Below, piece by piece: positions 35,327-46,835 of a stretch of 64,000 nt of DNA (positions within the stretch are counted from its first letter, which is position 1; every line of letters starts with the position of its first letter). Both the position numbers and the translations under genes were made by a program. Source of the stretch: Micromussa lordhowensis (lineage: Eukaryota; Cnidaria; Anthozoa; Scleractinia; Lobophylliidae); the NCBI GenBank assembly GCA_964020085.1, contig OZ026600.1:17923343-17987342 (forward strand). Reading direction: 5' to 3'. The notes under the pieces were generated by a model. It had not been told where the DNA came from, did not search any database, and saw nothing but the letters and a program-made list of their open reading frames with translations.

Positions 35327-36370
35327 CTGGCAAAATGAATTGCATTCGAATGATTTGACGTTCTTATTAATTTCCGTAGGAGGGGAGAGAAGGGGTTTCA
35401 CTAGGAAAAAAGGAGCAGCAGAACAATGTAGAGGGACTCAAGCAGTTTAAGGCCTGGGTCAGGAATTTAATGGGTCAGGAATGAAAAGTATAATTATGTC
35501 GGGCAGTTACTGTGCAGCTCAAATATACCTGAACTTCGCATACGCGTATTTACATGCGTATTCGCGTATGTCAATCTTTGTTATGCATTCCCATAAGTTT
35601 CTCTATATGAAGTATTGTTGGTCAAACAAAAAACATTCTTTTTAACATTTGCTTGATCTTTAGCTACCAAAAATGGGAAGAAAATTGAAAGCGTCGCTTG
35701 AACTCCTTATTTTAACACGTTTAGTTTAAGTCTTTTCAAGGAACGTTCTGTGTTTCATCACGCATCGGCAAGTCGTTTGCAGAAATGTTTATTGTCTGAG
35801 GTGTTCCGAAGCTCCTCGTCAAAAAAAAACATTAGCCTATAAAAATTTTGTGCTGTACAACGTTTCTCAAATCCCTCAGGTCGCAGATTTTATATCCTAA
35901 GCAAAGAATCACCGTGGCTTCACAACTGAGCAATGTTCCAGTTCGAGTGACGCCCGTGAAGTACTCTTTGCTGTTTGCATAAACATCCTATTTATCATTC
36001 CTTTGGTTCTCTCTGAAAAAGTGATATCTTTTTACCATAAAAACCAACACCAGTCACTTGATTCCGTCGGTTCAAAAACCAACCTACCGAATAGACCTAA
36101 AGGCGAGTGAAATTGTCAAAATTTACAACGGTACAAGTTTGCCATTTCTCGGGTGCAGGTTTCTCAGCTTCAAAAACCATCAATCACAGCCCACTAGCAT
36201 GTCCTTTTGAACTGCGCGTGTAACAAACACCGGTAAGCATCGCTTGTGATTGGCTCAGTTTTTGTACTCTCAAACGCGCTGTCTTGCTCTGTCTGATCCC
36301 GTCTGCTCGATGAAATCGCTTTTCCGTATTAAATATATATCGTTAATATCTAAATAGAAAAAGAACAATA

Positions 36371-36423
36371 ATTTTATCATTTTCAAATACTGCAATAATT
36401 GCAGTATTTGAAAATGGTAAAAT
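36371..36423. repeat. Palindrome, probable MITE centre
   Basis: The 26-bp arms have one mismatch around a single base (attttatcattttcaaatac on the left). The surrounding 36230-36570 has gattggctc and gattggtcg words in opposite orientation, typical of a MITE body. Confidence 0.7.
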
Positions 36424-36698
36424 TGAAGATTTGTCGTGGAAGAAAAAGCCAGCTTGTTGTTTTGTGTGAAGTCATTGCAGCGGTTTGGCGTTTATCTTTT
36501 ACGGTTTCATCTCGCTTCTGATTGGTCGTGAGACAATAAATATTCCAGACATTTTCTCTGGTACCGGTGTTCACTCATATTGCATGATCGCAATTTGGAA
36601 GAATGACTTACAAAAAAAGCTCGTCATTATTAGCTCGACGTACTTTCCTTGGTAGATGTGCTACAGTAATTCAATGTATAATATTAATGCACACTTAC

Positions 36699-37007
36699 CA
36701 ACCATGATTGTTTCCCATTCTGACAGAGGTCCCACATCTACAGTGACAGCTGCAACGGAAATTTGGTACCTCCGACCTCCATCTAAGCCACTGAGGATAA
36801 CGTGGGTCTCTGACAGACTGATGTTAAGGATTTGTCCTAATTCCCCGTCGTCGTGCCACTCATACTCATGTTTGTACGGTCTTGTGAAGACCAGGTATCC
36901 CTGTAGCTTACCGTTTGCATATTTTTCGGGAAGTGGATCCCACATGACCAGGATGCTGTTGTGCTTCAAGCTTTGCACGCGTACATTAGGAGGCGCTTTT
37001 CCTGGAG
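36699..37007 (-). CDS. Gene A exon 23: FN3-C, unit 3
   Basis: The FN3 domain starts APGKAPPNVRVQSLKHNSI and has LVMWDPLPEKYANGKLQGYL with the core Trp present. It has an EYEWHDDGELGQILNISLSETH block and LDGGRRYQISVAAVTVD. It has 103 codons, phase 1-1 and donor gtaagt. It is the closest intact template for exon 7. Confidence 0.9.
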
Positions 37008-37249
37008 CTGAATAGAGTTGCAATTAATTAAAAATTCAGCTGTTTGGTAGTTTTTCTTTGCAGCGAAAAAATCCATTTACACGCTTTAATTTCGTTTGAG
37101 TGCTCAAGAGGGAAAAAGCCACTATTCCATTTTCCAGTGGAATTAGTTCGAAGGAAGTGAAGACAAAGATTCATTGATTTTAAAATTTGAGTATTTCAAG
37201 ATTTATGACTACGATAGTGGGTTAGGGTTGAAGAATAAATACTCCTTAC

Positions 37250-37528
37250 CTCCTTCGGGTGTCTTGATGGAGGTACTTTCACTGGAGTAGATTTTGCCTT
37301 CCGTAAATGCAACGACATCCATGACGTAATAACGGTATGGCAAGAGTACCTTGTTGATGTGGTATGAACTGTCATGTTCACCTACTGACAGCATCACAGA
37401 TACATTGTCTTGTGTGAATCTTACCGCAAAGTGGTCAACGTGCTCACCAAGGGGAAAGCTTGTCTAAGAATAGTCCACCGACAGTGAATCCACGGTTACT
37501 GAGCAACTCCACTGAGGCAGTTGGGTAA
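37250..37528 (-). CDS. Gene A exon 22: FN3-B, unit 3, with in-frame TAG
   Basis: The FN3 domain starts VTQLPQWSCSVTVDSL. After SVDYS the codon at 37464-37466 is TAG, exactly where exon 14 has the core Trp (QWTAFPLGEH); here the continuation is TSFPLGEHVDHF. The rest is intact (LLPYRYYVMDVVAFTEG, IKTPEGG), with acceptor ttccag, donor gtaagg, 93 codons and phase 1-1. This is a second, independent Trp-to-amber change in the same gene. Confidence 0.75.
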
Positions 37529-38612
37529 CTGGAACGACAAAGTATTAGCCACCTTAAGGAGACCAAACGCAGTTTCTGATATCTGTTTCATTCGCCATTT
37601 TTCTAAAACCCTTGATCATTTGGTCCTCAGAAATGGCAAAATGCAAGTTAACAGCTCACATTTCGATGCTTTGATATTTAAGCTGATGTATGCATCTATG
37701 TCGTTGCCAAGGCATCATAAATGGCTATAACAGGCCTTTAAAATTTTTTTTTTTTCATTTGCAGAAAATCAAGTCGTAAAACGTTCTTCATCACTTACTT
37801 GGAAGTGATAAACGTATGTTAATAATAATAGATTAACAGAGAGATTTTATCCTTTGTCGAAGGATAACTGAATTAGCATGCTTCGGGTGTACATATTGCT
37901 TGACTGACAAGAGGCAAAAACGATTTGTTTAACATCGATCTTACCATCGGAAAATCCTAGGACAATATGAAACCTTCTCCAAACCTTGCAATTAACAATT
38001 AATTAGGTACAATTAACTAACTCTCAGGTTACAAGTGATATTTGGAAACTTATGCACTCCTTGTAGTCAATATTCTCCAAAATTTAAAACCAGCGGACGC
38101 GTCACGCTTCCCTTTGGCTCTCCAAGACAAAATACGAATCCTAGAAGCGTCAACGTTCTGTTCAACTTATATATATAATATTCACGGATAAACGATGCTC
38201 ATACGTACAACAAATTTGCTTTCCTCCAATTTCTAGCTTAACTCGTTGCATTGTGTTGAAAATATACACCGAAATCTTGATCCCCAAGTGAAATGGAAGC
38301 CATCTTTGTTGAGCAAAATAACGGCATGACCACCATACAAATTCCTTTGAAACTCTCATCTTGGACCTTCGATTAGTGCCATCTTCTAATGCTCATTTCA
38401 TCACTAGAGTTATTCCAAAAAACTCGACTTTCTACGTTACATTCCCGTAGAAAATGAGCCCCAAGTCACTTGTCAGTGTAGTGGCATTACTGTGGTTCTA
38501 GCCGGTCAGAAACTGCCAAAAATTAATTGACGAAACCTACGATTCTCCCTGCCTTTTCGCCGTCACTTCACACTATTTGGTGTACCAACGTGATGGCACT
38601 TACTTAAGGCTG

Positions 38613-38681
38613 GTTTCCATATGATCGCAGACGATCGCGGATCGCAAAAAGTTCTGCGATCGTTTGCGATCATATGGAAAC
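38613..38681. repeat. Palindromic MITE core
   Basis: The 26-bp arms, 38613-38638 (gtttccatatgatcgcagac...) and 38656-38681, have one mismatch and are rich in gatcgc. A further gatcgtgatcgc follows. It lies immediately 5' of the SINE cluster. Confidence 0.75.
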
Positions 38682-38742
38682 ACGCTTCTGCGATCCTGCG
38701 ATCGTGATCGCAGAAGACTGAATCATGTTCTATCTAATCAGG

Positions 38743-39205
38743 GAAGGAGGTCGTGGGTTCGATTCCCACCGAGGTCAAAAAGATTTTTTCTTTACCTCGT
38801 GTGGTTCCCTGATTCTCTTTACTAGGGCTAACGCCCAGTGGGTTATTCACGGGTTTATTTAGCACTTAAATTTAGACTTCAGAGTTAATTCTCTGTGTCA
38901 TCATTTGTGTTCTTAGTGCTACGCGACACAACATTCATATGTACCCTTACTTTCTCTTCGCCGCGATTCACCATCTAAATCGTCCCCGACTTTCTCTGTC
39001 CGACCTCGTAGCTCAGTCGGCAGAGTAACGGTAGATCTAATCCGGAGGTCGTGGGTTCGATTCCCACCGAGGTCAAAAAGATTTTTTCTTTACCTCGTGT
39101 GGTTCCCTGATTCAATTCCCTTTACTAGGGCTAACGCCCAGTGGGTTATTCACGGGTTTATTTAGCACTTAAATTTACACTTCAGAGTTAATTCTCTGTG
39201 TCATC
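38743..39205 (+). mobile_element. Two tandem copies of a tRNA-derived SINE
   Basis: The second copy begins 39002 with a tRNA-like head (73 nt, gacctcg/cgaggtc acceptor stem, A box tagctcagtcggcagag, B box gggttcgattccc). The first copy (38743 on) lacks its 5' half but shares ggaggtcgtgggttcgattc and the same 150-bp body (ctttactagggctaacgccc). The anticodon stem is poorly paired, so these are not tRNA genes. Confidence 0.75.
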
Positions 39206-39327
39206 ATTTATTTACAAAGTGGCCGAGGAGTTGAACTAGGGTCTACCGAGAAACAACTCCAGGTTAGTTGTCAGATCGGGACTTGAACCCGCGACCCAGG
39301 TGCCCTAACCACTCGGCGATGCTGCCT
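39206..39327 (-). mobile_element. tRNA-derived SINE, opposite orientation
   Basis: Read on the minus strand, the head is ggcagcatcgccgagtggtt with B box gggttcaagtccc. It abuts the tandem SINE pair, making a SINE cluster 250 bp downstream of exon 21. Confidence 0.65.
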
Positions 39328-39546
39328 TCATAGAACTGCGTGTTAGAAAAGTTCTATCTATTTTCTTGCCAAACTTTGTGAAATTCTAATGATTGTCTCT
39401 CATTAATGTACAACATGCGAATATTACACACAAAAGCGACAAAACTGCTGGCACAAAGAGAAAAAACAAAACAAAACAAAAAACAACTGAAAAGGTATGA
39501 GGAAGAATTGGATTGCTCATTAAACCGATCAGTTCACTGTACGTAC

Positions 39547-39737
39547 CTGTTACCTCTTCATCAACAGCTTGATACCATGCGTAGAAACCATCCCCTCGTC
39601 TGTGGTGCTCCCCTCTGGTGTTAAAGCTGATATCAGCCTCGCCACTTGATATCAGAACAAAGAAGTCTGGCACATGTCCACACATTAAGGTGGCAGCACC
39701 ACTTTCACCTTTCGATATACCAACCCAGTCGTCCGAC
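39547..39737 (-). CDS. Gene A exon 21: CUB1 second half, unit 3
   Basis: The exon enters in phase 2 (TG|G) and encodes WSDDWVGISKGESGAATLMC, then GHVPDFFVLISSGEADISF and a DGFYAWYQAV C-terminal strand. The acceptor is ttctag and the donor gtacgt. It pairs with exon 20 (372 nt in total). Confidence 0.88.
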
Positions 39738-39774
39738 CTAGAAAATAATTAAAGCAAATTCAATTTGCCGGTCT

Positions 39775-40035
39775 GTGTGACTGATTGACTGACCGACCGA
39801 CCGACTTTTTATCAGGGCACTGAGGACATGATGAACGGAAAAGGGAAAGGAGAAAGAAAGGGAGGAATGAAGGTAGGGAAGGAGGAAGAACAAACGAACA
39901 AACGAGTGAGTTAGGGAACGAGCCACCGAGCCAACGAGCTAACGAGCTAACGAGCTAACGAGGCAACGAGCGAAGCACGAAGAAAGAAAGGGAGGAACGA
40001 ACGAGCAAACAAACAAATCAACGAAGAACAGGGGA
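39775..40035. repeat. Low-complexity GAAC/ACGAGC-type tandem repeats
   Basis: These include gaccgaccgacc, aaaggagaaagaaaggga and a run of acgagctaacgagctaacga units. It is intronic between exons 20 and 21 of gene A. Confidence 0.8.
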
Positions 40036-40129
40036 TAGATAGGGGTAGGGAGAATTAACGGTAGAAAAAGAAAGCGTGGACCATGTAAACATTTCTATTA
40101 TAAGTGATAAATTAGATTTTATAGCTCAC

Positions 40130-40310
40130 CAGCAGTCAGAACCCTCGTACCCTTCGAAACGGAAATCTCTAAAATACACCCATATGGCTTGGGTAACGTG
40201 GTTTGGTTGAATGGACCAGCGACACTGCTGCTTTCCACCATACTGACAAGGTTTATTAGGACTCTCTATCGTGCCGTTGACTGTGGTTAAGATACGTAAC
40301 CCTTCACAGG
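40130..40310 (-). CDS. Gene A exon 20: CUB1 first half, unit 3
   Basis: The exon encodes ACEGLRILTTVNGTIESPNK, then PCQYGGKQQCRWSIQPNHV and AIWVYFRDFRFEGYEGSDC. It ends TGC TG in phase 2 before gtgagc. It matches exons 4 and 12 along its length. Confidence 0.88.
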
Positions 40311-40580
40311 CTTAAAAGAAAGAGAAAACAATATATCAATACCATGAGAAATGCTCACTCAAGATGAGATGAGCAGTGAATCTCAATATTTAGCGAGAAT
40401 TGACCAAAGCCTTTAACTTGACCTATCTAAGGTGACGTAAAGAGTTCCAGGAACCTGGTTTAAGTGGGACTCGATGAAAATGCTGTTCTGATACCAAAGC
40501 AAGAGGAAATCATTTTGTTTAGTTGTTTTTGTTTCGCAGATGAAAAGTGTAGGGCAGAACCGGCATTTTGCTTTACTTAC

Positions 40581-40883
40581 CGGTGAAAGTTTCTCTCTCA
40601 CTGTATGGTCCAGTTCCACCTAATGTAAATCCAGCAACACTGATACGATACTGCCGTCCTGGACGAAGATTACAAAGTTTGTAATCAGTACTTGGAGCCA
40701 TAACTTCAACATGACCAGAATTACTATCGGGGTCGTCCTCTGGGAGGCAATCGGTACGGTAGTGGATTTTATAGCCACGAATAAAGCCATTTCGATCCTC
40801 CTCAGAAATTTCATGCCACTTGATTTTTACACAGCCGTCAGCATCGATCTCCAAGTCGTCCATGTGAGGTCCTCCGTCAGGTG
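40581..40883 (-). CDS. Gene A exon 19: FN3-A, unit 3
   Basis: The FN3 domain starts APDGGPHMDDLEIDADGCVKIKW and contains a CLPEDDPDSNSGHVEV loop and CNLRPGRQYRISVAGFT. It ends TFTG with donor gtaagt. It has 101 codons, phase 1-1. The intron just upstream carries an imperfect inverted repeat starting about 60 bp from the acceptor. Confidence 0.9.
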
Positions 40884-40944
40884 CTACAAATGGATCAACA
40901 TGCATGGCGTAGTTAATGAAGGACTGGCGTAAGTATCTGTAGAC

Positions 40945-41093
40945 TCTTTGCATAAATGGCGCCTAGATTTGAATAAGAATACTTTTACATCTTAGCCTCC
41001 TGCTCATGTTTTCAGACAAAGGATGAATGTGAGGTTTAGGATGTATAAGTATTGTTATTCAAATTTAGGGGCCATTTATGCAAAGAATCTATA
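40945..41093. repeat. MITE-like inverted repeat
   Basis: tctttgcataaatggcgcct at about 40950 pairs imperfectly with aggggccatttatgcaaaga at about 41070, in arms of about 42 bp. It lies just upstream of the acceptor of exon 19. Confidence 0.65.
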
Positions 41094-41819
41094 CCATGCA
41101 GCGATTTTACAAAACTAAAGCGCCAATATCGCACTGCACATGACGTCGATAATGCCAAAGGGCCTTTCATAACTAAATCTAAATGGCACCATCTGCAAGG
41201 AGACCAAAAGCGTAATATCATGATAACCGCTACACGTGAGGCCTATATGCATCCCACAAAGCGCGCTAGCAGTCCTCTGCGAAAATAAAATTTGAAATGC
41301 GGGGATGCGGAGTACTACCCGAACCAGTCGGGTTCTTTTTCATGTTGTTATTGCCAGTAAACTGAAATTATTATTGTAGCATGCGTACTCAGAAGGTGAC
41401 AGATAATTCTGGCTGATGTACATGGGGAATGAATCAAGCCAGTGGTGACTTGATACTTATGCTGGGATTACTCACAGGCAATTTCAAGGTTTAGAACACT
41501 TCTACTGTTACTATTTGGGTGATTTCTCTCGCAAGGAAGTATTTTGCGAAACAGCCGTCTCAATCTGAAGCTGCAATGAAATGATATCATCAAGTCTGAT
41601 ACCAGCCGCAGCACAAGTCTACAAGCTCATGCATCAGTTTGAGAAAAGAGTAATATAATTCAATCATAACTTAACCAAAGGCATATTTCAGCGAGCTTTA
41701 ATGAGTTCTAATGGAGAGAGTGTCAAATCCTTAAAAAGACGTCCATCGAGCTCATAAATTTCTGCGCATCCTTAATGCGCACGAAATTCATGTCGCAAAG
41801 TCACGTTGTCATACATCTA

Positions 41820-42745
41820 GAGCGCAAGCTAAGGAAAAAATAGTATATAGATTCCAACTCTCTCCGAATACCGCCATAGATTTGCACAAAATGAAAAACA
41901 GAGACTACTATTGGCTTTTCATAAACAAAGACGATGTAGAGATAAAGGCACGCCCAAAATGGGCACGCGACCTACAAGCGGTAGATCTTAATCTAGACAC
42001 CTTTTTTAATCGTGTTAAAAAGGTCTGCAAAGATAACAAGCTTAAAGAATTCTACTTTAAACTGCTTCACAGAATAGTTGCGACTAAAAAAGAGCTTTTC
42101 TTCTACGGTATGGAATCAGACATGCTGTGTTTACTATGCCAAGAACCCGACTCAATAAGTCACACTTTTCTAAACTGCCACTGGTCAAAACACTTTTTTT
42201 CGGAAGTTATCAAGTGGGGCAATAAAGAGAATGACACCTCTTTCTCGCCTTGTTCGATCGAAATACTGTTTGGTCTGGAGCAAAAAGATTATCCCCAAGT
42301 CGCAAATAAGTCGCTAGTAAAATTTAACTACACACTATTATTCACCAACTATTATCTATATACACAAAAATTACTCAAATAGGAAATAAGTATGAAAGAA
42401 TTCATTAGGAAGCTCGCTTCTAAACTTAAAATCGAAAAGTTATTTTAAGTTGTAACAATGCAGCTCTGTAGCCCGCCTCCCATTTCTATCCCCCGTAAGA
42501 TCTACGCAGGAGGTTTAGGTATGCGGTAAACAAACTCATGCTTGTAATCAGTGTAGGAGGTACGTAATTGTAATTTTTATTGTAAGTATTGTTAGTATTG
42601 TAAGTAATATCAGTATTGTGAATATGTTTTTTTTTTTTATTGTAAGTAGTGTCACTATTGTAAGTAATATCATTATTGTTAGTATCTTTTTTTGTTTTTT
42701 TTTTATTGTAAGTATGTGGTTGTTCCAATAAAGCAGAAAAAAAAA
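41820..42745 (+). mobile_element. 5'-truncated LINE 3' end
   Basis: An open frame 41882-42382 contains LKEFYFKLLHRIVATKKELF, then DMLCLLCQEPDSISHTFLNC. That is a C-x-x-C...H-x4-C zinc-knuckle pattern as in the zf-RVT domain downstream of LINE reverse transcriptases. No RT motifs precede it, so the copy is 5' truncated. The tail holds imperfect repeats of attgtaagtaatatcattat (42560-42720) and ends in an A run near 42740. It sits in the intron between exons 18 and 19 of gene A. Confidence 0.7.
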
Positions 42746-43454
42746 ATATATAGATTAAGCCAAGCTCAAAAGCGGAACTCCTGGGCCGGGATGTTCAAAT
42801 TAAGTTAACCCAGGACAAGCGAGAACTTTGATTTGAGTTTTGTATAAACTGGAATTGGGTGTGGTAACAGCTTCGTTAACTTCACGCAAAGTTTGCTCTC
42901 TTAAATTGTGCCTGACCTCTGCCTTTCTTCTCATAGATCTCTTTCTTTACCCATTTTTTTATTTTTCATTTAACAACAGCAACAACAATAACATCAATAA
43001 CAACAGAAAAATAATAAAAGAAAAAATTCTGTCCTTGAGAAGCTACAAATAATTATTTCGCCTTTTGTGCTCTCATGCGACCCAACTTCGCTAGATTGCG
43101 GACGGGTAAGAATATAAGACTAATATGTGTTTCTTTTCAAGACCTTTTTAAAGTCAAGGAACGATGTCAGCGAAAGTTGATGAGATTGTGCACAGCCTCT
43201 AAGTTTGCACGCATCCTCTAAGTTTGCACGCACGAAAGAATTAGTGACCGTTAATCTTGGTCCTCACCCTCTGCCCAGTCAAGTCTCTCGCGATTCTATC
43301 CGACGCGTTCAACGATCGAATAAAAATGCGAGAAAACAGAGGACTGTGAACAGTGTAACTTGATAGGCTGTGTTGAATTGAGCACCTTTACCTGATCTAA
43401 ATTTCACTAGGGTCTTTTAATGCTGCCAGTAGTACGCTAAGATGTCTCACTCAC
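42746..43454. other. Remainder of intron 18 of gene A
   Basis: Between the LINE tail and exon 18 nothing is recognised. A short aacaacaataac-rich tract occurs near 42975. Confidence 0.35.
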
Positions 43455-43799
43455 CTCCTTCGGGCATCTGGACGAGGAATTCCTCACTCCTGAAAATTTC
43501 ATTGCTTTTGTCAACGACGTAAACAGTAGTGGTGAAATTTCTGAAAACGGGCGCGCCTGATAGTTCAGCGACTAACATATTCGATGAGTTGAAGATAAAG
43601 AGATAGCGTCCATCATCGTTATCATCATCATCATTGCCATCGTAGTGGTCGTCCTTGTGATTTCTCTTCGTCTCATTCATAGATATGACGAAAAAGTTGT
43701 CGTCTATGCTAGAAGGAGAACCACTCAAATCTACAACAACTTTCCCGTCCTGGTTTGTACTGGGAGACAAGTACCATGCAGTCGGCGAAGTTGGAAGAG
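43455..43799 (-). CDS. Gene A exon 18: FN3-D, unit 2, with Asp-rich loop
   Basis: The FN3-like domain has 115 codons, the longest FN3 exon in the window. It begins ALPTSPTAWYLSPSTNQDG and contains a charged loop, HKDDHYDGNDDDDNDDG, at the same place as the His/Asp loop of exon 10. The LSGAPVFRNFTTTVYVVDKS strand is conserved. It ends MPEGG with donor gtgagt. Confidence 0.86.
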
Positions 43800-44042
43800 C
43801 TTGATAGAATTAGAAAGGTCGTTGTCAGATTTAATGAGGTACGATCATCTCACGGTTACGGTTCATGTGATTCCCATAGTTACGATTCTGATTGTTAATT
43901 TGAATAATGTAAAACCCATGAGCTTTTTTTTGGACGCATGTTTCAATCACTTGTCCTCTGCAGTCGTTGGTTTGAAAACGTGCTCTATTACTATCTAAAA
44001 TAATAAAGCTCATCACATGCGTGAGTTTAATAGAGAGTTTAC

Positions 44043-44239
44043 CTGAATAAAGACTTTTCTCTCCTTCCAAAATGACGAATTCCGATCTAACGTAACTCCA
44101 TTCGTGGCTCATGTGAAGCTTAACAGTCAGAAAGCTTGATCCATCAAAACGCACCTCCTTTATCTCACCATGAACGGAGGAACAGCCGCCATGATGAAAG
44201 ATCTCTGAGTCATCGCTCGAAAATACCTTAGCCCAACCG
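44043..44239 (-). CDS. Gene A exon 17: CUB2 second half, unit 2
   Basis: The exon enters in phase 2 and encodes DGWAKVFSSDDSEIFHHGGC, then GEIKEVRFDGSSFLTVKLHM and SEFVILEGEKSLYS. It ends in phase 1 at gtaaac. The SSFL(T/N)V(K/V)LH strand is shared with exon 25. Confidence 0.84.
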
Positions 44240-44822
44240 CTATAGGGGCAACAAGAATAATAACAATTGACAGCTATTTAACTATCAAGGCTAACTATCA
44301 GAATTATTTAAGTTCAAAAGTAAATCATGTTTAATACCTTTGGGCCATTAAATTATGCCTCAATTGTTTCTTTCGTTGTTTGTTTCTTTAAAAGCAATCT
44401 TCATACATTGCAAGTGATTGGTTACCAGTTAGGAAACTAAATAATCAAGGCTAAGTAATTAAGTTTGCACTCGTGTATAACTAAGCGCATGACCACTATA
44501 AATGAGATTTGCATTTTTTGCATCGTACGTCGAGAGAATCTATCCAACATGGAATTCGACAGCATTGAAACCTGACAATATTCTTTAAATTTGTTGTATG
44601 CTTTTGACCGATTTTTTTAAACTCTAAACCAAAAGGAACGACGTAATTCATGAATAGCGCGTGAGCGAATAAATAAAAAGGTTGTTTCCGGTCGTGGAAC
44701 TTCCAAAATAGATCTTGGCATCTTCGTACCCTCCTTTGATGTTTACGGAGCTTTATAGAGTCCTCATAATGCATTCCCCTCTATTAAATATGCAATAACT
44801 AAGAATAAAAAAGGTACGTTAC

Positions 44823-44976
44823 TCGCAAGATATTAATTGGACATCGTGTGCAGCAATGTATAGTACTGCGTCGCTTAGACCGGGATTGTGTATAGTCCAG
44901 CTGCAGTATAACTCCTCCCAGTCCCATTGAGTGACGTTAAACTCTCCGAAGTGTCCATAGAAACTACCTTTACAAC
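44823..44976 (-). CDS. Gene A exon 16: CUB2 first half, unit 2
   Basis: The exon encodes GCKGSFYGHFGEFNVTQWDW, then EELYCSWTIHNPGLSDAVLYIAAHD, and ends TGC GA in phase 2 before gtaacg. It is three codons shorter than exon 8 but aligns along its whole length. Confidence 0.84.
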
Positions 44977-45064
44977 CTGTCAGAAGACAAAGATTGTAAT
45001 AAAATATCTTTCATTCAAGGAATGATTGAAGGTGTGAATCCAATCCACTAATATCCATCCATCA

Positions 45065-45079
45065 ATCCATCAGCTCATC

Positions 45080-45127
<48 letters not shown>

Positions 45128-45270
45128 GTCAGTCTGTCAGTCAGTCAGCCGGTCAATCAGTTAGTTAGTCAGTCAGCCAGTCAGTCAATCGGTCAATCAA
45201 TTACTCCTTAACTCAGTCAATCAATTAATCAATCAATCTGCCATCAATCGAACAATCAATCAATCAATTT
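45065..45270. repeat. (TCAA)n / (TCAG)n microsatellite
   Basis: There are tandem caatcaatcaatcaat and cagtcagtcag units with mutations. It lies in the intron between exons 15 and 16 of gene A. Confidence 0.9.
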
Positions 45271-45322
45271 ACCGATTAGGTTACAACAAGGCTGAGCAAG
45301 GGTATTCCTTGGCCACACTTAC

Positions 45323-45631
45323 CAACCATAAAAGTCATCCAATTCGACTTAGGGCCTACATCAACCGTAAATGCAGCAACTGAGACCTGGTACCTTCTGC
45401 CACCGTCTAAGTCATCTAGAATGACGTGGGTTTCCGAGGAACTGACGTTGACGCTCCGTCCCAATTCGCCATCGTCATACCACTGGTAGTCATTCTTGTA
45501 GAATCTCAGGTAGATGACGAACCCAAGTAGCTGTCCGTTTGTGAATTCCTCAGGAAGGGGATCCCAAGTCACCAGCATTCTGTTGCCGGGCAAGGGTTTC
45601 AGGTCTACATTTTCAGGCGCTATTTCAGGAG
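45323..45631 (-). CDS. Gene A exon 15: FN3-C, unit 2
   Basis: The FN3 domain starts APEIAPENVDLKPLPGNRM and reads LVTWDPLPEEFTNGQLLGFV, with the core Trp intact where exon 7 has TAG. A YQWYDDGELGRSVNVSSSETH block and LDGGRRYQVSVAAFT match exons 7 and 23 closely. It has 103 codons, phase 1-1. Confidence 0.9.
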
Positions 45632-46036
45632 CTAATCAAAACAGGTCAAGTGAGCCATGTTACTTTACAACAGTTACACAACCTTGGTGAAAAGCTCTGT
45701 TACCTGGGCTACACCTAAAATGGATGTGTACATGATGATACATGACTTGAACTTTGACCGTGTAATACTGCTTTTAACCTACTTGTTTAAGTCATTGCAG
45801 GGCTAGTACAAAGGTGTCCATAATAAGCCGGTCGACTAAAAGAAAATCTTAAAGCTACGGCATATTGAAGTTATCAGTGTGGCTCTCTGCTTACCAAACC
45901 TCACTCCGCCTTCTTTCCTCACCTCCCCAATCTGAAAACTCACACACATAATTTCGGTCATGATCCCTTGGTACCCACTAGCTTGGTACCCTTTGTATGC
46001 GTGTTGCATGGAAAATATTCCCTTTCTAAAACGCAC

Positions 46037-46333
46037 CTCCCTCCAATGTTACCACAGTAACGTTCTGACTCGAATAGCCTTGGCTAATTCCAAAATCCCC
46101 CGTAAATGCAAGCAGGTCAAAGATGTAGTTAGTGCTCGTTGTAAGCAAGTTGTTTATGTGATAGGAATCGTCATCCTCGCTCACTGGGATCAGTACGGAT
46201 ACATTTCCATCTACGTCTTTGAACCTCAACCAGAGGCTTTCAATGTGCTCGCCCAGGGGAAACGCTGTCCATTGTGCATCAGCCGAAATTTTGCCTGTGC
46301 TTACTGACAGGCTCCAGGAAGATAGCTGGGTTA
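46037..46333 (-). CDS. Gene A exon 14: FN3-B, unit 2
   Basis: The FN3 domain starts VTQLSSWSLSVSTG and has the intact core Trp in DAQWTAFPLGEH, the residue that is TAG in exon 22. Its C-terminal part includes NYIFDLLAFTG and VVTLEGG. It has 99 codons, phase 1-1, and donor gtgcgt. Confidence 0.88.
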
Positions 46334-46835
46334 CTGGAATACAATAATAGAACCAACTTAAAAAAGACCCTTGGTTAGAATCACCTAACTTACATGGCCT
46401 TGAAGGGTTAAGAGGGTGCTTGGATCAACCTCGCCCCTTTACAGATTCCGTGTAAAAAACAAATAAACAAACAAACAAACAAAAAAGCAAACACACGAAA
46501 AAAAATTAAGCGAAACTTGCCTCCGCGCGTGCTTAGTTAGAAGCTGGTATTTACGATTACCGTCGTATTATTATTTCTTGTGGCTGTGGCAGCCACTCGG
46601 GGAAATTACAAAAACTTCCAAACTTTTCACAAGTATAGTTGATCTCTAATAAACAGACCGATTACCCATACACATCAAAACAAATAAAATCAACCCGGAT
46701 TAAACGTGAATGGATGCAAAAAGGAACTAGCTTCACGCTGCGAAGAATTATTCCAGTAAAGACTCAAGAGACAACCTTCTTATCAGAACGGTATTGTCAA
46801 GGCAAACGCTAAATTAATCTGTATTCCAAGCATAC

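Noticed and set aside
36661..36698. Extension of exon 23 past its donor
   Set aside because: The sequence after the gtaagt donor has no homology to other FN3-C copies.
39002..39074. Possible functional tRNA gene
   Set aside because: The anticodon stem does not pair properly and the head is fused to a body shared with a second copy, so it is a SINE.
45065..45270. CRISPR-like regular repeats
   Set aside because: It is a tetranucleotide microsatellite without spacers.
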